Positions 19,701 to 28,296 of a DNA stretch of 64,000 nucleotides are shown in pieces. The position numbers and the translations under genes are program-made. Under the pieces are notes generated by a model. That model saw nothing but the letters and a program-made list of their open reading frames with translations, made no database searches and was not told where the DNA came from. Positions within the stretch are counted from its first letter, which is position 1, and each line of letters opens with the position of its first letter. Source of the stretch: Anabaena sp. UHCC 0187 (GTDB taxonomy: Bacteria; Cyanobacteriota; Cyanobacteriia; Cyanobacteriales; Nostocaceae); assembly GCF_009712035.1 (NCBI RefSeq), contig NZ_VILB01000011.1, forward strand, positions 129,146 through 193,145, written 5' to 3'.

Positions 19701-19800
19701 TGCGATCGAATTTATCTGTAATTTTCACATAGCCATGACTGAGAAGGTGATTTTCAATCACGCTTTCAAATGCAGTTTCACCATATCTAGCTATATTCAT
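16780..19800 (-). CDS. hsdR: type I restriction enzyme R subunit (HsdR)
   Basis: 1006 residues. The N-terminal nuclease domain has the PD-(D/E)xK core (VITLELKNPLTGQT near residue 150-163). The SF2 translocase domain follows, with Walker A HSAGSGKS near 310, DEAH box IIDEAHSSQSG near 430, and FFAFTATPKH motif III. A helical C-terminal region binds the methylase core. Length and motifs are normal for HsdR. Its start overlaps the end of the HNH gene by 4 bp, so the restriction subunit is translated from an operon interrupted by the Septu-like pair. Convergent with tniQ. Confidence 0.93.
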   Translation of the reverse strand: MNIARYGETAFESVIENHLLSHGYVKITDKFDRTRALFPQIAIAFIQQTQPKEWKKLEALHKEKTGEQVLTDLCKWLDNYGLLHTLRHGFKCYGRTLRIAYFKAAHKLNSDLETRYAANCVGITRQLQYSEREKKRSLDITLSLNGIPVITLELKNPLTGQTVENAKQQYRQDRDPRETIFEFKRRTLVHFAVDTEEVWMTTRLAAEATHFLPFNKGYDGGAGNPPDTAGRNYRTAYLWEEVLQRDSLLDLLARFLHLQTEEKRDDDGRKFKKETMIFPRYHQLQAVRLLVDAARGEGVGQNYLIEHSAGSGKSNTIGWLTHRLASLYNDQNQRIFDSVIVISDRRVLDQQLQDTIYQFEHRQGVVEKIDDNSRQLAQALESAVPIIITTLQKFPFVTRQLIKLAEERNEESSGILPTRRFAIIIDEAHSSQSGETVTELKGVLGGQALQAEARNRAQEEGLEHLEELFRNLVKRSHQSNLSFFAFTATPKHETLKFFGRQGEPFHRYTMRQAIEEGFILDILRNYTTYKVYYNLIKASNNDPNVERKNAARSLARFMRLHPHNIAQKTEIMVEHFNTFTRHKIGGRAKAMVVTSSRLEAVRYKQSFDKYIQEKGYAIKTLVAFSGIVTDDKIQDKTYSEEEMNQGIREKELPEQFATNEYQVLLVAEKYQTGFDQPLLHTMYIDRRLSGIQAVQTLSRLNRIHPRKEDTFVLDFVNDCEEIRQAFQQFYEGAELGIEADPQQLYQLQSELEALGIYLHEEVERFCEIYFKPKQRQSPADHQGMNAALDPAVDRFRSFDHEKPEEAKVWRKKLTAFRNLYSFLSQIIPYQDSDLERLYIFLRYLSSKLPRRPQEAQYDFDSEVQLEYYRLQKISEGSIELRKSNAHPLDGPKDIGTGIARENTVKLSQLIDIINNRFGTDFNQADQLFFDQIVEAAANSDELQQAARVNSADKFGLLFSQMLESLFVERVDQNEAIFARYMNDRDFQKVVADWLVGEVYKRITKGG

Positions 19801-20567
19801 TTACTCCTCTTTTGAGGTTTTGTTTTATTTTTTGGCTTATATTTAGCATTTTTTCTGGCAATTTTCTCTAATGTTTCTATATGCTTTTCTAATACTTGAA
19901 CCAATACAAAACAAAAAGGATCTAACCTAACTTGATTCTGAGATTGTAGCTTTCTAAGTCTAATGCGAGCATCTTTAATAGGAAGGTCATTATTTAAACC
20001 GAGAGTACCTTGAATTGCCCCTTTACGAAGCTTTTCAAGCTTATCATGATCAAGTCCCAACTTATCAATAGTAGTTTCTGCTGCGTTATCTCCCGGTTTA
20101 TGTTTTATCTCTCCCCTTTTATTGAATAAGAAACGATTTTGACAGGATGGATCTAAAGGAGAGACAAATAAAGGTTGCTCCCCCTTGTCGTGATCAGGCC
20201 AATTTCCTTTCTGCTCACCACCAAAAGGGGTTTTGTGTTCAGCATTCGGACCTGGATAAGAAGCAACCATATTAGTATATGTGACTTCTTCCTCAGCATT
20301 ACAATAGTCCTGAGCTTTCACATGATCAATGTGACAGTAACATTTATCATATTTTGTTCCATTATTTTCTATTTCTTTATAGCCCTCAATACGCATACCA
20401 CTATAGGCACATAACCAACCTTGTTCTTCCACTAAAGAGTCAGTTACAGCTTTTGTAACATTTTTATCTTGACGCATTAAATCATAGCCAAAGTTATTAT
20501 CTTTTGCATATCGTATACGCCACTCGGTTAACTCACGAGGTTCATTCTTCTTCTGAATCCATCTCAT
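19797..20567 (-). CDS. ptuB-like: HNH endonuclease, PtuB-like (Septu / TIGR02646 group)
   Basis: 256 residues. It carries an HNH-like fold: LCAYSG with Cys53, CHIDHVKAQ at 78-86 containing the catalytic His, Asn99 (TNMVASYPG), and FVSPLDPSCQNRFLF at 134-148. This is the family found as PtuB with the PtuA ATPase in Septu and in Ec78-type retron systems. It starts inside the 3' end of the ATPase gene (26-bp overlap) and its end overlaps hsdR by 4 bp. PtuB is the DNA-cleaving effector controlled by PtuA. No retron reverse transcriptase is present, so a plain Septu pair is the best reading. Confidence 0.82.
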   Translation of the reverse strand: MRWIQKKNEPRELTEWRIRYAKDNNFGYDLMRQDKNVTKAVTDSLVEEQGWLCAYSGMRIEGYKEIENNGTKYDKCYCHIDHVKAQDYCNAEEEVTYTNMVASYPGPNAEHKTPFGGEQKGNWPDHDKGEQPLFVSPLDPSCQNRFLFNKRGEIKHKPGDNAAETTIDKLGLDHDKLEKLRKGAIQGTLGLNNDLPIKDARIRLRKLQSQNQVRLDPFCFVLVQVLEKHIETLEKIARKNAKYKPKNKTKPQKRSK

Positions 20568-21858
20568 CTTCTAAATCTACCTCTTCTGCTAAAGCTTCAA
20601 GATTATTAATGCTTGCTTCTAGACGAGTTGCCTCATCGTCATAGCCCTTCATCATCGTTATTAACTTTTCCAATCTGTCACGGGCTACTTCAAGTTCACC
20701 TTCTTCTAGAGCATCTTCTACAAGGTTGATTTGAGCTTGGGTAGTTGCATTGCGTGATGCAGTTCCCATTAATTGCTCAAGAATCCAATTTGAAGCTAAA
20801 CCAAATCCTTGAAGTTCTTTTTGAAGTACAACAATTCCGTTATCTTCTTTTGTGATTAAGGTTAAACCTGGTGGCTTGACTTCGCCTATGATGAGTGGTG
20901 AATGGGTAGTAGCAATAAACTGACAATTAGGAAATGTTTGGGTTAGTTGTTCGACAATTGTTCGTTGCCATTGCGGGTGTAAATGCAAGTCTAGTTCATC
21001 AATTAGAACAACGGCTTTACCATCACGTAAAGGGTCTTCCAATTTAGGATTAGCTTGCGATAGTCGTTTTGCTAAATCAAGCACCAATGCCAAAATACCT
21101 CTTTCACCATCTGACAATTGACGCACATCGAGAGAAACTCCGTCTTTGTCTATGAATAATGTGGTTTCTGGTTCGCGTACAGCATGAAGTCCAGTACATT
21201 TGTCCATAAATGTGGTGACAGCACGCTTTAAAGCATCAAGGTGTTGCTGTGCTGACTTCCTTCGCTCTTGAACTAACGCCTCTTGTACTAATAACCAGTC
21301 TGCATACTCACGAAGACGCAATTCTCGTTCACTCAGTGCTTCCGCGAAAGCAGCAGCTTGACCACCAGCACTAATTTGTTTACTGGGTGCAGCTATACTA
21401 GCAAGTGATCTCCGGGTTGAAAAATAAACCGCTAATGGCTGTGTTGAGGAAGTTTTAATATGTTTTGGAATATCCTTTACATCAGGTTGTAGATCCTGAC
21501 GTTTAACAAGCTCATAGGTTTGTCCACGTACTTCACCTTCTCTATCTGTAATAGCAATGTAATTTTCTTGAGGTTGATGCACTAGATAATTAAAAGCTGT
21601 TTCTTCTGCATCAAACTTAATTTCAGCAGTAAGCGCACCACGAGCAAATTTGATATCTCTAGCAGTAAAAGTAATTGGCTTACTTTTAGAAGCAGTGAAC
21701 TTGGGTAATACCTGCGATAGCAAAATCCGTATTGCATCAAGTACAGTTGATTTACCTACGCCGTTTATACCAACGAGTAGATTCATACCCGGTTGAAACT
21801 CAAAGGTTGCTTGCTCAAAAGCACGAAATTGAGTGAGAGTAAGAGATTTAATTTGCAT
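20542..21858 (-). CDS. ptuA-like: PtuA-like AAA/ABC-type ATPase (Septu)
   Basis: 438 residues. Walker A GINGVGKS is at 30-37, followed by the AAA_15-type start MQIKSLTLTQFRAFE. A central helical insert (about 175-225) follows. The ABC signature LSDGERG is at 248-254, Walker B VVLIDELDLHLHP at 283-295, and H-loop ATTHSP around 319. A Glu-rich C-terminal tail ends the protein. It pairs with the overlapping HNH gene as in Septu, where PtuA is the sensor/regulator of PtuB. The gap of 202 bp to hsdS upstream leaves room for a separate promoter. Confidence 0.82.
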   Translation of the reverse strand: MQIKSLTLTQFRAFEQATFEFQPGMNLLVGINGVGKSTVLDAIRILLSQVLPKFTASKSKPITFTARDIKFARGALTAEIKFDAEETAFNYLVHQPQENYIAITDREGEVRGQTYELVKRQDLQPDVKDIPKHIKTSSTQPLAVYFSTRRSLASIAAPSKQISAGGQAAAFAEALSERELRLREYADWLLVQEALVQERRKSAQQHLDALKRAVTTFMDKCTGLHAVREPETTLFIDKDGVSLDVRQLSDGERGILALVLDLAKRLSQANPKLEDPLRDGKAVVLIDELDLHLHPQWQRTIVEQLTQTFPNCQFIATTHSPLIIGEVKPPGLTLITKEDNGIVVLQKELQGFGLASNWILEQLMGTASRNATTQAQINLVEDALEEGELEVARDRLEKLITMMKGYDDEATRLEASINNLEALAEEVDLEDEMDSEEE

Positions 21859-22060
21859 TTTTATAATACTGTCACAGTAATCTGTTCAGTAATTGCTCTA
21901 TAATCAGTACAGCATTTTGCTGACTTTAATAGTTTACATCTATTGCAGCATATTGGGATCATGTATCAATTAAATTTTTCTTTTCTTAAAAAATTGATTC
22001 ATAAATTGATTCATTAAATGAAGTGAAAAATAAACATTGGACTAATATTGACTAAGTATA

Positions 22061-23356
22061 TTAGGCTGTTACTTTAACTTGTCCGGTAACTGCTGCTGTA
22101 ATTAGTGCGGTGCGACGCTCCTGTAAATAATTAATAGTCTTTAAAGCAACCTGAGATAACGTATCAATTGTACTTATTTTTTCTTTAATAAATGAAACCA
22201 TCTTAATTTGTTCCTCAATTGGAGGTATAGGAATTAATAATTCACGAATATCACTTTGTGTAATATTGTTTGCTAGTCCTTCTGCACCACTCACAAACTG
22301 TAAAATTTGCTGTCGAATAATTAATGATCCCATTGTGATGACAAAAAAGTTAGCATCAGAAATTTCAGTATTAAGCCTAAGCCTAAAAATTTTGTCTGAC
22401 AGCAACAGTCTTTCATTAGGTTGATTTTCTACAAGTGCTACTGAACCTATTAAGTCTGTAGATCCACTTGCACGAGACATCAGAATATCATCTTTTTTTA
22501 CCTCAATTTCTAAGGGTATCTCAATTTCAGGAGGCAGAGTTTTGTTTTCTTGAGGATTAAAAATACCACCATTGACACATCCTGTTTTTAATACTCCCCA
22601 TTCTCCTTCCTGTGCTGGAAAGTTATAACATTGTGGTGAAAAGCCAGTATCAATACCATGTATCAAAAACTTGATTCTTTTAATATTCCAATGTTTTGGA
22701 ATATGTCCAATCCATTCAACACCAGAATCACGCATAGGAACATCAGGATTTAACCCACAAGTGATAACATTAGTAATTAAGGATTGACGCTTTTCTGTTA
22801 GTAAATCAAGCAGACGTTCTTTAGCTGAGATGAGTGTGTCTATTTTGGCAGTTTCATGATCAAGGTAATTTGCGAGTGTTTTTTGTAATTTTATTGATGG
22901 CAAAATAACTTTTATTCCCGCCATAACATCATTCATTAATTTCGGATTAATATCCTTACGCACAAAAAATTTTGTTTGTACGGAAAGAGCATAATTTAGA
23001 AAATCAATGTCAACTTCAAGATTATTTTTAATTTTAAGAGTACCGCAAACATTAGTACAACTAAACAAACCTGACCTTCTAAACACAGTTCCTGCATTTG
23101 CACCATCTGTTGTCCATGTTAGATAATCACCTTCAAAATCATAGGTTGCTATTTTTCCCAATTCACCATTATTTTCTGTTTGCGAAGAATATACAGGATA
23201 AATGCCTGGATTCTGAGCAATATCTTCATTGCTAATAACACGACCACGGCCTACAACACATAAATGAGATATTCTACGAACGACCCAATCATAAGGCTTT
23301 TTAGGAGTTGCCAGAATACCAGTTTCAATAAATTCCTTGCTTTTAGTTAAATCCAT
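22061..23356 (-). CDS. hsdS: type I restriction enzyme specificity subunit (HsdS)
   Basis: 431 residues with two target-recognition domains, each followed by a conserved helical spacer. TRD1 is about 20-160 with the spacer ending KIDTLISAKERLLDLLTEKR. TRD2 begins at GVEWIGHIPKHWN (about 212), with its spacer near 385-430 (LQERRTALITAAVTGQ). HsdS sets the bipartite DNA recognition sequence; the sequence cannot be predicted here. It starts immediately after the hsdM stop codon, so the two are translationally linked. Confidence 0.93.
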   Translation of the reverse strand: MDLTKSKEFIETGILATPKKPYDWVVRRISHLCVVGRGRVISNEDIAQNPGIYPVYSSQTENNGELGKIATYDFEGDYLTWTTDGANAGTVFRRSGLFSCTNVCGTLKIKNNLEVDIDFLNYALSVQTKFFVRKDINPKLMNDVMAGIKVILPSIKLQKTLANYLDHETAKIDTLISAKERLLDLLTEKRQSLITNVITCGLNPDVPMRDSGVEWIGHIPKHWNIKRIKFLIHGIDTGFSPQCYNFPAQEGEWGVLKTGCVNGGIFNPQENKTLPPEIEIPLEIEVKKDDILMSRASGSTDLIGSVALVENQPNERLLLSDKIFRLRLNTEISDANFFVITMGSLIIRQQILQFVSGAEGLANNITQSDIRELLIPIPPIEEQIKMVSFIKEKISTIDTLSQVALKTINYLQERRTALITAAVTGQVKVTA

Positions 23357-25402
23357 TTATGCTATGACCTCACGTAGCAAAGTCATAAACTCTTCTTCCA
23401 TACGCTTAATATCAGCATCAATTTCAGCCAAAGGTCGAGGAGGAGTATATTGATAAAAATACCGATTAAAATTAATCTCATAAGCACTGCGGATTTTATC
23501 ACCATCTGCCCACGCATCACCTACGTGCGGCTCAACTTCACGGTGGAAATATCCCACAATTTCATCAGTTAAAGAGACATTTTCAAAATCCCGTAGTTGC
23601 GTATCTGGCTCATACATCCGCTCCATTTTGCCTTTAGCATCCCGAAACCAACCCCAAACACGCGCATTAGGTTCATTAGTTGCTGGACGTTGCCTGAGAA
23701 TAACCCTCTCCGCTTCTGCATTACGCTCCGTAAAAACATCCCGAAACAGTTTGCTTTCTGCTTTTTTCCACTTGTTGCCACGTTGCTTAATTAGAGCATC
23801 CATGAGTTTATCAAACTCACTCCAATTAGGACGGGGTTCTCTTCCTAATTCTCTATCTATCGCTTGTACATCATCTAACAAGTGAGGAACAGCATCTAAA
23901 AATCGGCTCTTGCGTTCTACATCCATTTGATAAAGCAAACGTAACGGTCTTTCAATGGGAACACGATTATAACCAAAATCCTCATTATCGAAAATCTTGG
24001 AAAATTCATTTTCCTCAAAATTTCCATACAGTTCGACAATATCAGCGATTTGATTAGGTTCTCCTTCTTCTTTCTCACCTATCTTGCGGCGTTTATTCCC
24101 CAAACTGCGACGCATTTGTACATAAAAATTCCGAGCATCAATCAACTGAATTTTTTTCTTCCGCTCTGACTGTTTGCGATTAGTAACAATCCAAATATAA
24201 GTACCAATTCCAGTATTGTAAAACATCTGCTCTGGCAAAGCTATAATCGCTTCTAGCCAGTCATTTTCAATCACCCATTTACGAATTTCACTTTCACCAC
24301 TACCCGCACCACCAGTAAATAAAGGTGAACCATTGAAAACAATTGCCAAACGTGAGCCATTTTTCCCCGCTTCCGGCTGATATGGCTCAAACTTACTAAT
24401 CATGTGTTGTAAGAATAGCAATGAGCCATCATTAACTCGCGGTGTACCTGCACCAAACCTACCAGCAAAACCAAATTTTTCGTGTTCTCGTTGCAACTCT
24501 TTTTGTTGTCTTTTCCAGTCCACCCCAAAGGGTGGATTAGCAAGAAAATAATCAAAATGCTCACCATAATATTGATCGTTAATTAGTGAGTCACCATAAC
24601 GAATATCACTTTTATCATTACTTTTTAATAACAAATCTGAAGCAGCAATAGCATAAGCACGGGGGTTAAAATCCTGCCCAAATACCCACAATTTTGCAGT
24701 TTCATGGTGTTTATATAAATAATTCTGTGCTTCTGCCAGCATTCCACCAGTACCACAAGTTGGATCAAGGAGTTTGCGAATAATCCCCGGCTGAGTCAAA
24801 ATATCATCATCAGGATCAAATAAAATATCTACCATCAAGCGAATTACTTCTCTTGGTGTAAAGTGATCACCTGCTGTTTCATTAGCTGCTTCATTAAATC
24901 TACGAATTAAATTTTCAAATAACAACCCCATATCGGTATTATTAACACCATCAGGATGGAGATTAACATCACAAAACTTAGAAACAACGAGATAAAGAAT
25001 ATTTGCCTCGCGCATCCTTTCAATTTCCGCAGTAAATTCAAATTTCTCGAAAATTTCGTAAACGTTTTTTGAGAAACCTTTAATGTAGCTAATGAGATGT
25101 TGCTCTATATTGTCAGGATCACCTTTAAGCTGCTCAAAATTAAGTTCTGAACGATTATGAAACCGTTGCCCTGCCACATTATTCAAAATTGCATCTGGGA
25201 CATTACCCTTGAATGTGGGTGTATCCTCCCGCCTGTGATATTCTGCTAATACTTGGGGTTTAGTTGAAGCAAGCACACAATCAAAACGACGCAGCACCGT
25301 CATTGGTAACATTACGCGCTCGTATTGCGGTGGGCGATATGGCCCCCGTAACAAGTCAGCAATTTGCCAAATGAAGTTGGAGAGTTGGTGATGGTCTGTC
25401 AT
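23357..25402 (-). CDS. hsdM: type I restriction enzyme methyltransferase (HsdM)
   Basis: 681 residues. An N-terminal helical domain is followed by a gamma-type N6-adenine methylase fold: the SAM-binding motif I DPTCGTGGM near 210-218, and the catalytic NPPFGVDW near 290. The TAGDHFTPRE-type motif before it (TAGDHFTPREVIRLM) is typical. A long C-terminal helical tail with RPRPN-like segments makes it larger than classical HsdM (about 520), as in the common about 680-residue subgroup. It is the first gene of the minus-strand operon hsdM-hsdS-ptuA-ptuB-hsdR carried as CAST cargo. Confidence 0.93.
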   Translation of the reverse strand: MTDHHQLSNFIWQIADLLRGPYRPPQYERVMLPMTVLRRFDCVLASTKPQVLAEYHRREDTPTFKGNVPDAILNNVAGQRFHNRSELNFEQLKGDPDNIEQHLISYIKGFSKNVYEIFEKFEFTAEIERMREANILYLVVSKFCDVNLHPDGVNNTDMGLLFENLIRRFNEAANETAGDHFTPREVIRLMVDILFDPDDDILTQPGIIRKLLDPTCGTGGMLAEAQNYLYKHHETAKLWVFGQDFNPRAYAIAASDLLLKSNDKSDIRYGDSLINDQYYGEHFDYFLANPPFGVDWKRQQKELQREHEKFGFAGRFGAGTPRVNDGSLLFLQHMISKFEPYQPEAGKNGSRLAIVFNGSPLFTGGAGSGESEIRKWVIENDWLEAIIALPEQMFYNTGIGTYIWIVTNRKQSERKKKIQLIDARNFYVQMRRSLGNKRRKIGEKEEGEPNQIADIVELYGNFEENEFSKIFDNEDFGYNRVPIERPLRLLYQMDVERKSRFLDAVPHLLDDVQAIDRELGREPRPNWSEFDKLMDALIKQRGNKWKKAESKLFRDVFTERNAEAERVILRQRPATNEPNARVWGWFRDAKGKMERMYEPDTQLRDFENVSLTDEIVGYFHREVEPHVGDAWADGDKIRSAYEINFNRYFYQYTPPRPLAEIDADIKRMEEEFMTLLREVIA

Positions 25403-25601
25403 GTGCGTCTGTTATTGATCTGCCTATTATATCCACATTTCAGGTAAGCGGAACGTAATACTAAAACAGATTGCACTGGCAAAGTCACCGTGTCAAGAGT
25501 GGGGATGGTGGGATACGTCAGCTTGTTGGAAGTGGGAAAGGCGCGATCGCCACTGATGGTTTTTTTCTGCGATCTCTACCCTCACTATAAGCATCGCACT
25601 T

Positions 25602-25775
25602 TTACCTCCCCTCTGACTTACCACCAGCAGGGGAATCTTTTTTTTGCAACCAATCTCTAATGGCCTCCTCCAAAGCCGCAGTTTGCGTCACTTCCAGACG
25701 CGCACAGGCAATTTCAAAAGCGATTTTTATGTCTTTAGGGACTCTTCCCCTAACCTCTCTAGTTTCTTCTGCCAT
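25602..25775 (-). CDS. small Arc/RHH-like regulator, candidate repressor of cas12k
   Basis: A 57-residue frame (ATG at 25775-25773, TAA at 25604-25602). The protein starts MAEETREVRGRVPKDIKIAF and continues with a helical segment EVTQTAALEEAIRDWL. This has the ribbon-helix-helix shape: a short basic beta strand (REVRGRVP) followed by two helices. It is divergent from cas12k with 163 bp between the starts. V-K elements are known to carry a small repressor at this position, either the MerR-type CvkR or Arc-like proteins. Position and fold suggest it represses cas12k and possibly itself. Fold assignment is by eye. Confidence 0.7.
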   Translation of the reverse strand: MAEETREVRGRVPKDIKIAFEIACARLEVTQTAALEEAIRDWLQKKDSPAGGKSEGR

Positions 25776-25833
25776 CCTAATTAGAAGCCCAAGCTTGCGG
25801 CTTTTATTTTTGCACAGTCTTTGAGAAAAAAAA

Positions 25834-25872
25834 CATTTGCGCTATTGCGTCATTGCGTCATTACGCTATAAT
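25834..25872 (+). promoter_or_regulatory. cas12k promoter with direct-repeat operator
   Basis: Four tandem 8-9-bp units, ATTTGCGCT, ATTGCGTC, ATTGCGTC and ATTACGCT (25835-25867), run straight into a TATAAT -10 box at 25867-25872. A -35-like TTGCGT at 25845-25850 lies inside the repeats with a 16-bp spacer. Repressor binding to the repeats would block RNA polymerase. The adjacent Arc-like protein is the obvious candidate ligand. Confidence 0.6.
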
Positions 25873-25938
25873 TAGAGGAAGTAAAAAAATAATCAACAAT
25901 CATGTTACGTTTCTCAAATCCACAAAATTAAAGACACC

Positions 25939-27867
25939 ATGAGCGTTATTACAATTCAATGTCGCTTAGTTGCTGAAGAAGACAGCCTCCGTCAACTATG
26001 GGAATTGATGACTGAAAAAAATACACCATTCATCAATGAAATTTTGCTACAGATAGGAAAACACCCAGAATTTGAAACTTGGCTAGAAAAAGGTAGGATA
26101 CCTGCTGAATTACTCAAAACACTGGGTAATTCCCTCAAAACTCAAGAACCTTTTACTGGACAACCTGGACGTTTTTACACCTCAGCAATTACTTTAGTGG
26201 ATTATCTATATAAATCCTGGTTTGCTTTACAGAAACGAAGAAAGAACCAAATAGAAGGGAAACAGCGTTGGTTAAAAATGCTCAAAAGTGATCAAGAACT
26301 TGAGCAAGAAAGTCAATCTAGCTTAGACGTAATCCGTACTAAAGCTACTGAACTTCTTAGCAAATTTACCCCTCAGTCCGATAGCGAAGCGCTCCGTAGG
26401 AATCAAAATGACAAACAGAAAAAGGTAAAAAAGACTAAAAAACCCACAAGAGCCAAAACATCTTCACTTTTCAAAATTCTTCTAAACACTTATGAAGAAA
26501 CAGAAGAACCTCTTACTCGTTGCGCTTTAGCATATCTACTCAAAAATAACTGTCAAATTAGTGAACTGGATGAAAACCCAGAAGAATTTACTAGAAATAA
26601 ACGCAGAAAAGAAATAGAAATTGAGCGATTAAAAGATCAACTCCAAAGTCGCATCCCCAAAGGTAGAGATTTGACAGGAGAAGAGTGGTTAGAAACCTTA
26701 GAAATTGCTACCTTGAATGTTCCGCAAAATGAAAATGAAGCAAAAGCATGGCAAGCAGCACTTTTAAGAAAAACTGCTAATGTGCCATTTCCTGTGGCTT
26801 ACGAATCTAACGAGGATATGACATGGTTCAAGAATGATAAAAATCGTCTCTTTGTGCGGTTCAATGGCTTGGGAAAACTTACCTTTGAGATTTACTGCGA
26901 TAAACGTCATTTGCACTACTTCCAACGCTTCCTAGAGGATCAAGAAATTCTACGCAATAGTAAAAGGCAACACTCAAGCAGTTTGTTTACTCTACGCTCA
27001 GGAAGAATTTCTTGGTTGCCAGGTGAAGAAAAAGGTCAAGCTTGGAAAGTAAATCAACTCAATTTCTATTGTTCTTTAGATACTCGGATGCTGACTACCG
27101 AAGGAACTCAACAGGTAGTTGAGGAGAAAGTTACAGCAATTACCGAAATTTTAACTAAAACAAAACAGAAAGATGATCTCAACGATAAACAACAAGCTTT
27201 TATCACTCGTCAGCAATCAACACTGGCTCGAATTAATAACCCTTTTCCTCGTCCCAGCAAACCTAATTATCAAGGTAAATCCTCTATCTTAATAGGTCTT
27301 AGTTTGGGACTAGAAAAACCAGTCACAGCGGCTGTGGTAAATGTTGTTAAAAATGAAGTTATAGCTTATCGCAGTGTTAAACAATTACTTGGTGAAAACT
27401 ATAATTTACTAAATCGTCAGCGACAGCAACAGCAACGCCTCTCTCACGAACGCCACAAAGCCCAAAAACACAATGCACCCAACTCTTTTGGTGAATCAGA
27501 ATTAGGGCAATATGTGGATAGATTATTGGCTGATGAAATAATTGCGATCGCCAAAACTTACCAAGCAAACAGCATTGTTTTACCAAAACTGCGTGATATG
27601 CGGGAGCAAATCAGTAGTGAAATTCAATCCAGAGCAGAAAACAAATGCCCTGGTTACAAAGAAGGCCAACAGAAATATGCCAAAGAATATCGAATAAACG
27701 TTCATCGCTGGAGTTATGGACGATTAATAGAGAGTATCAAATCCCAAGCAGCACAAGCCGGAATTGCAATAGAAACTGGAACACAGCCAATCAGAGCGAG
27801 TTCACAGGAAAAAGCACGAGATTTAGCTGTCTTTACCTATCAAGAACGTCAAGCTGCACTAATTTAG
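25939..27867 (+). CDS. cas12k: Cas12k, RNA-guided target-binding effector of the V-K CAST
   Basis: 642 residues, the usual Cas12k length (about 640). It opens MSVITIQCRLVAEEDSLRQLW and contains PGRFYTSAITLVDYLYKSW, both characteristic of the family. The C-terminal RuvC-like domain starts at IGLSLGLEK (452-460), where the catalytic Asp of active Cas12 proteins is absent, in keeping with a nuclease-dead effector. Cas12k with tracrRNA/crRNA binds target DNA next to a GTN PAM and recruits TniQ and TnsC. Residues about 146-154 (QSDSEALRR) are encoded by a sequence that looks like a short cyanobacterial dispersed repeat inserted in frame. Confidence 0.96.
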   Translation: MSVITIQCRLVAEEDSLRQLWELMTEKNTPFINEILLQIGKHPEFETWLEKGRIPAELLKTLGNSLKTQEPFTGQPGRFYTSAITLVDYLYKSWFALQKRRKNQIEGKQRWLKMLKSDQELEQESQSSLDVIRTKATELLSKFTPQSDSEALRRNQNDKQKKVKKTKKPTRAKTSSLFKILLNTYEETEEPLTRCALAYLLKNNCQISELDENPEEFTRNKRRKEIEIERLKDQLQSRIPKGRDLTGEEWLETLEIATLNVPQNENEAKAWQAALLRKTANVPFPVAYESNEDMTWFKNDKNRLFVRFNGLGKLTFEIYCDKRHLHYFQRFLEDQEILRNSKRQHSSSLFTLRSGRISWLPGEEKGQAWKVNQLNFYCSLDTRMLTTEGTQQVVEEKVTAITEILTKTKQKDDLNDKQQAFITRQQSTLARINNPFPRPSKPNYQGKSSILIGLSLGLEKPVTAAVVNVVKNEVIAYRSVKQLLGENYNLLNRQRQQQQRLSHERHKAQKHNAPNSFGESELGQYVDRLLADEIIAIAKTYQANSIVLPKLRDMREQISSEIQSRAENKCPGYKEGQQKYAKEYRINVHRWSYGRLIESIKSQAAQAGIAIETGTQPIRASSQEKARDLAVFTYQERQAALI

Positions 27868-27899
27868 TTTACTAATCCGAACCTTGAAAATATAATATA

Positions 27900-28160
27900 G
27901 ATACAATAGCGCCGTAGTTCATGCTCCTTGGAGTCTCTGTACTATGAAAAATCTGGCTTAGTTTGGCAGTTGGAAGACTGTCATGCTTTCTGAGCCTGGT
28001 AGCTGCCCGCTTCTGATGCTGCTGTCGCAAGACAGGATAGGTGCGCTCCCAGCAATAAGAAGTAAGGCTTTTAGCCATAGTCGTTATTTATAACGATGTG
28101 GATTTCCACAGTGGTGGCTACTGAATCACCCCCTTCGTCGGGGGAATCCTCCCAAATCTT
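27900..28160 (+). ncRNA. V-K tracrRNA
   Basis: Directly downstream of cas12k and very similar to the known Cas12k tracrRNA. Recognisable blocks are AATAGCGCCG near the 5' end, GCCTGGTAGCTGCCCGC, GACAGGATAGGTGCGCTCCC, GTGGCTACTGAATCACCCCC, and the terminal CCCCC-TTCG-GGGGG-like hairpin. The anti-repeat AATCCTCCC at the 3' end can pair with the GGGGTGGGTT part of the CRISPR repeat. The 5' and 3' ends are estimates. A T-run at 28159-28165 may mark termination. Confidence 0.9.
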
Positions 28161-28296
28161 TTTTTGGCGAACCATAAGCGGGGTCAAAAACCCTGGGGAT
28201 CTGCCAAAACCTTGAATCCCTTGTCTAGTATTGATTTGACTCATTTGAAGAGTGATGAATGTCCTCCATTGAGAGCAAAAAAAACAGATTTTTTAA

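Noticed and set aside
19797..21858. Ec78-type retron instead of Septu
   Set aside because: The ATPase/HNH pair is shared, but no reverse transcriptase or msr-msd region is present nearby.
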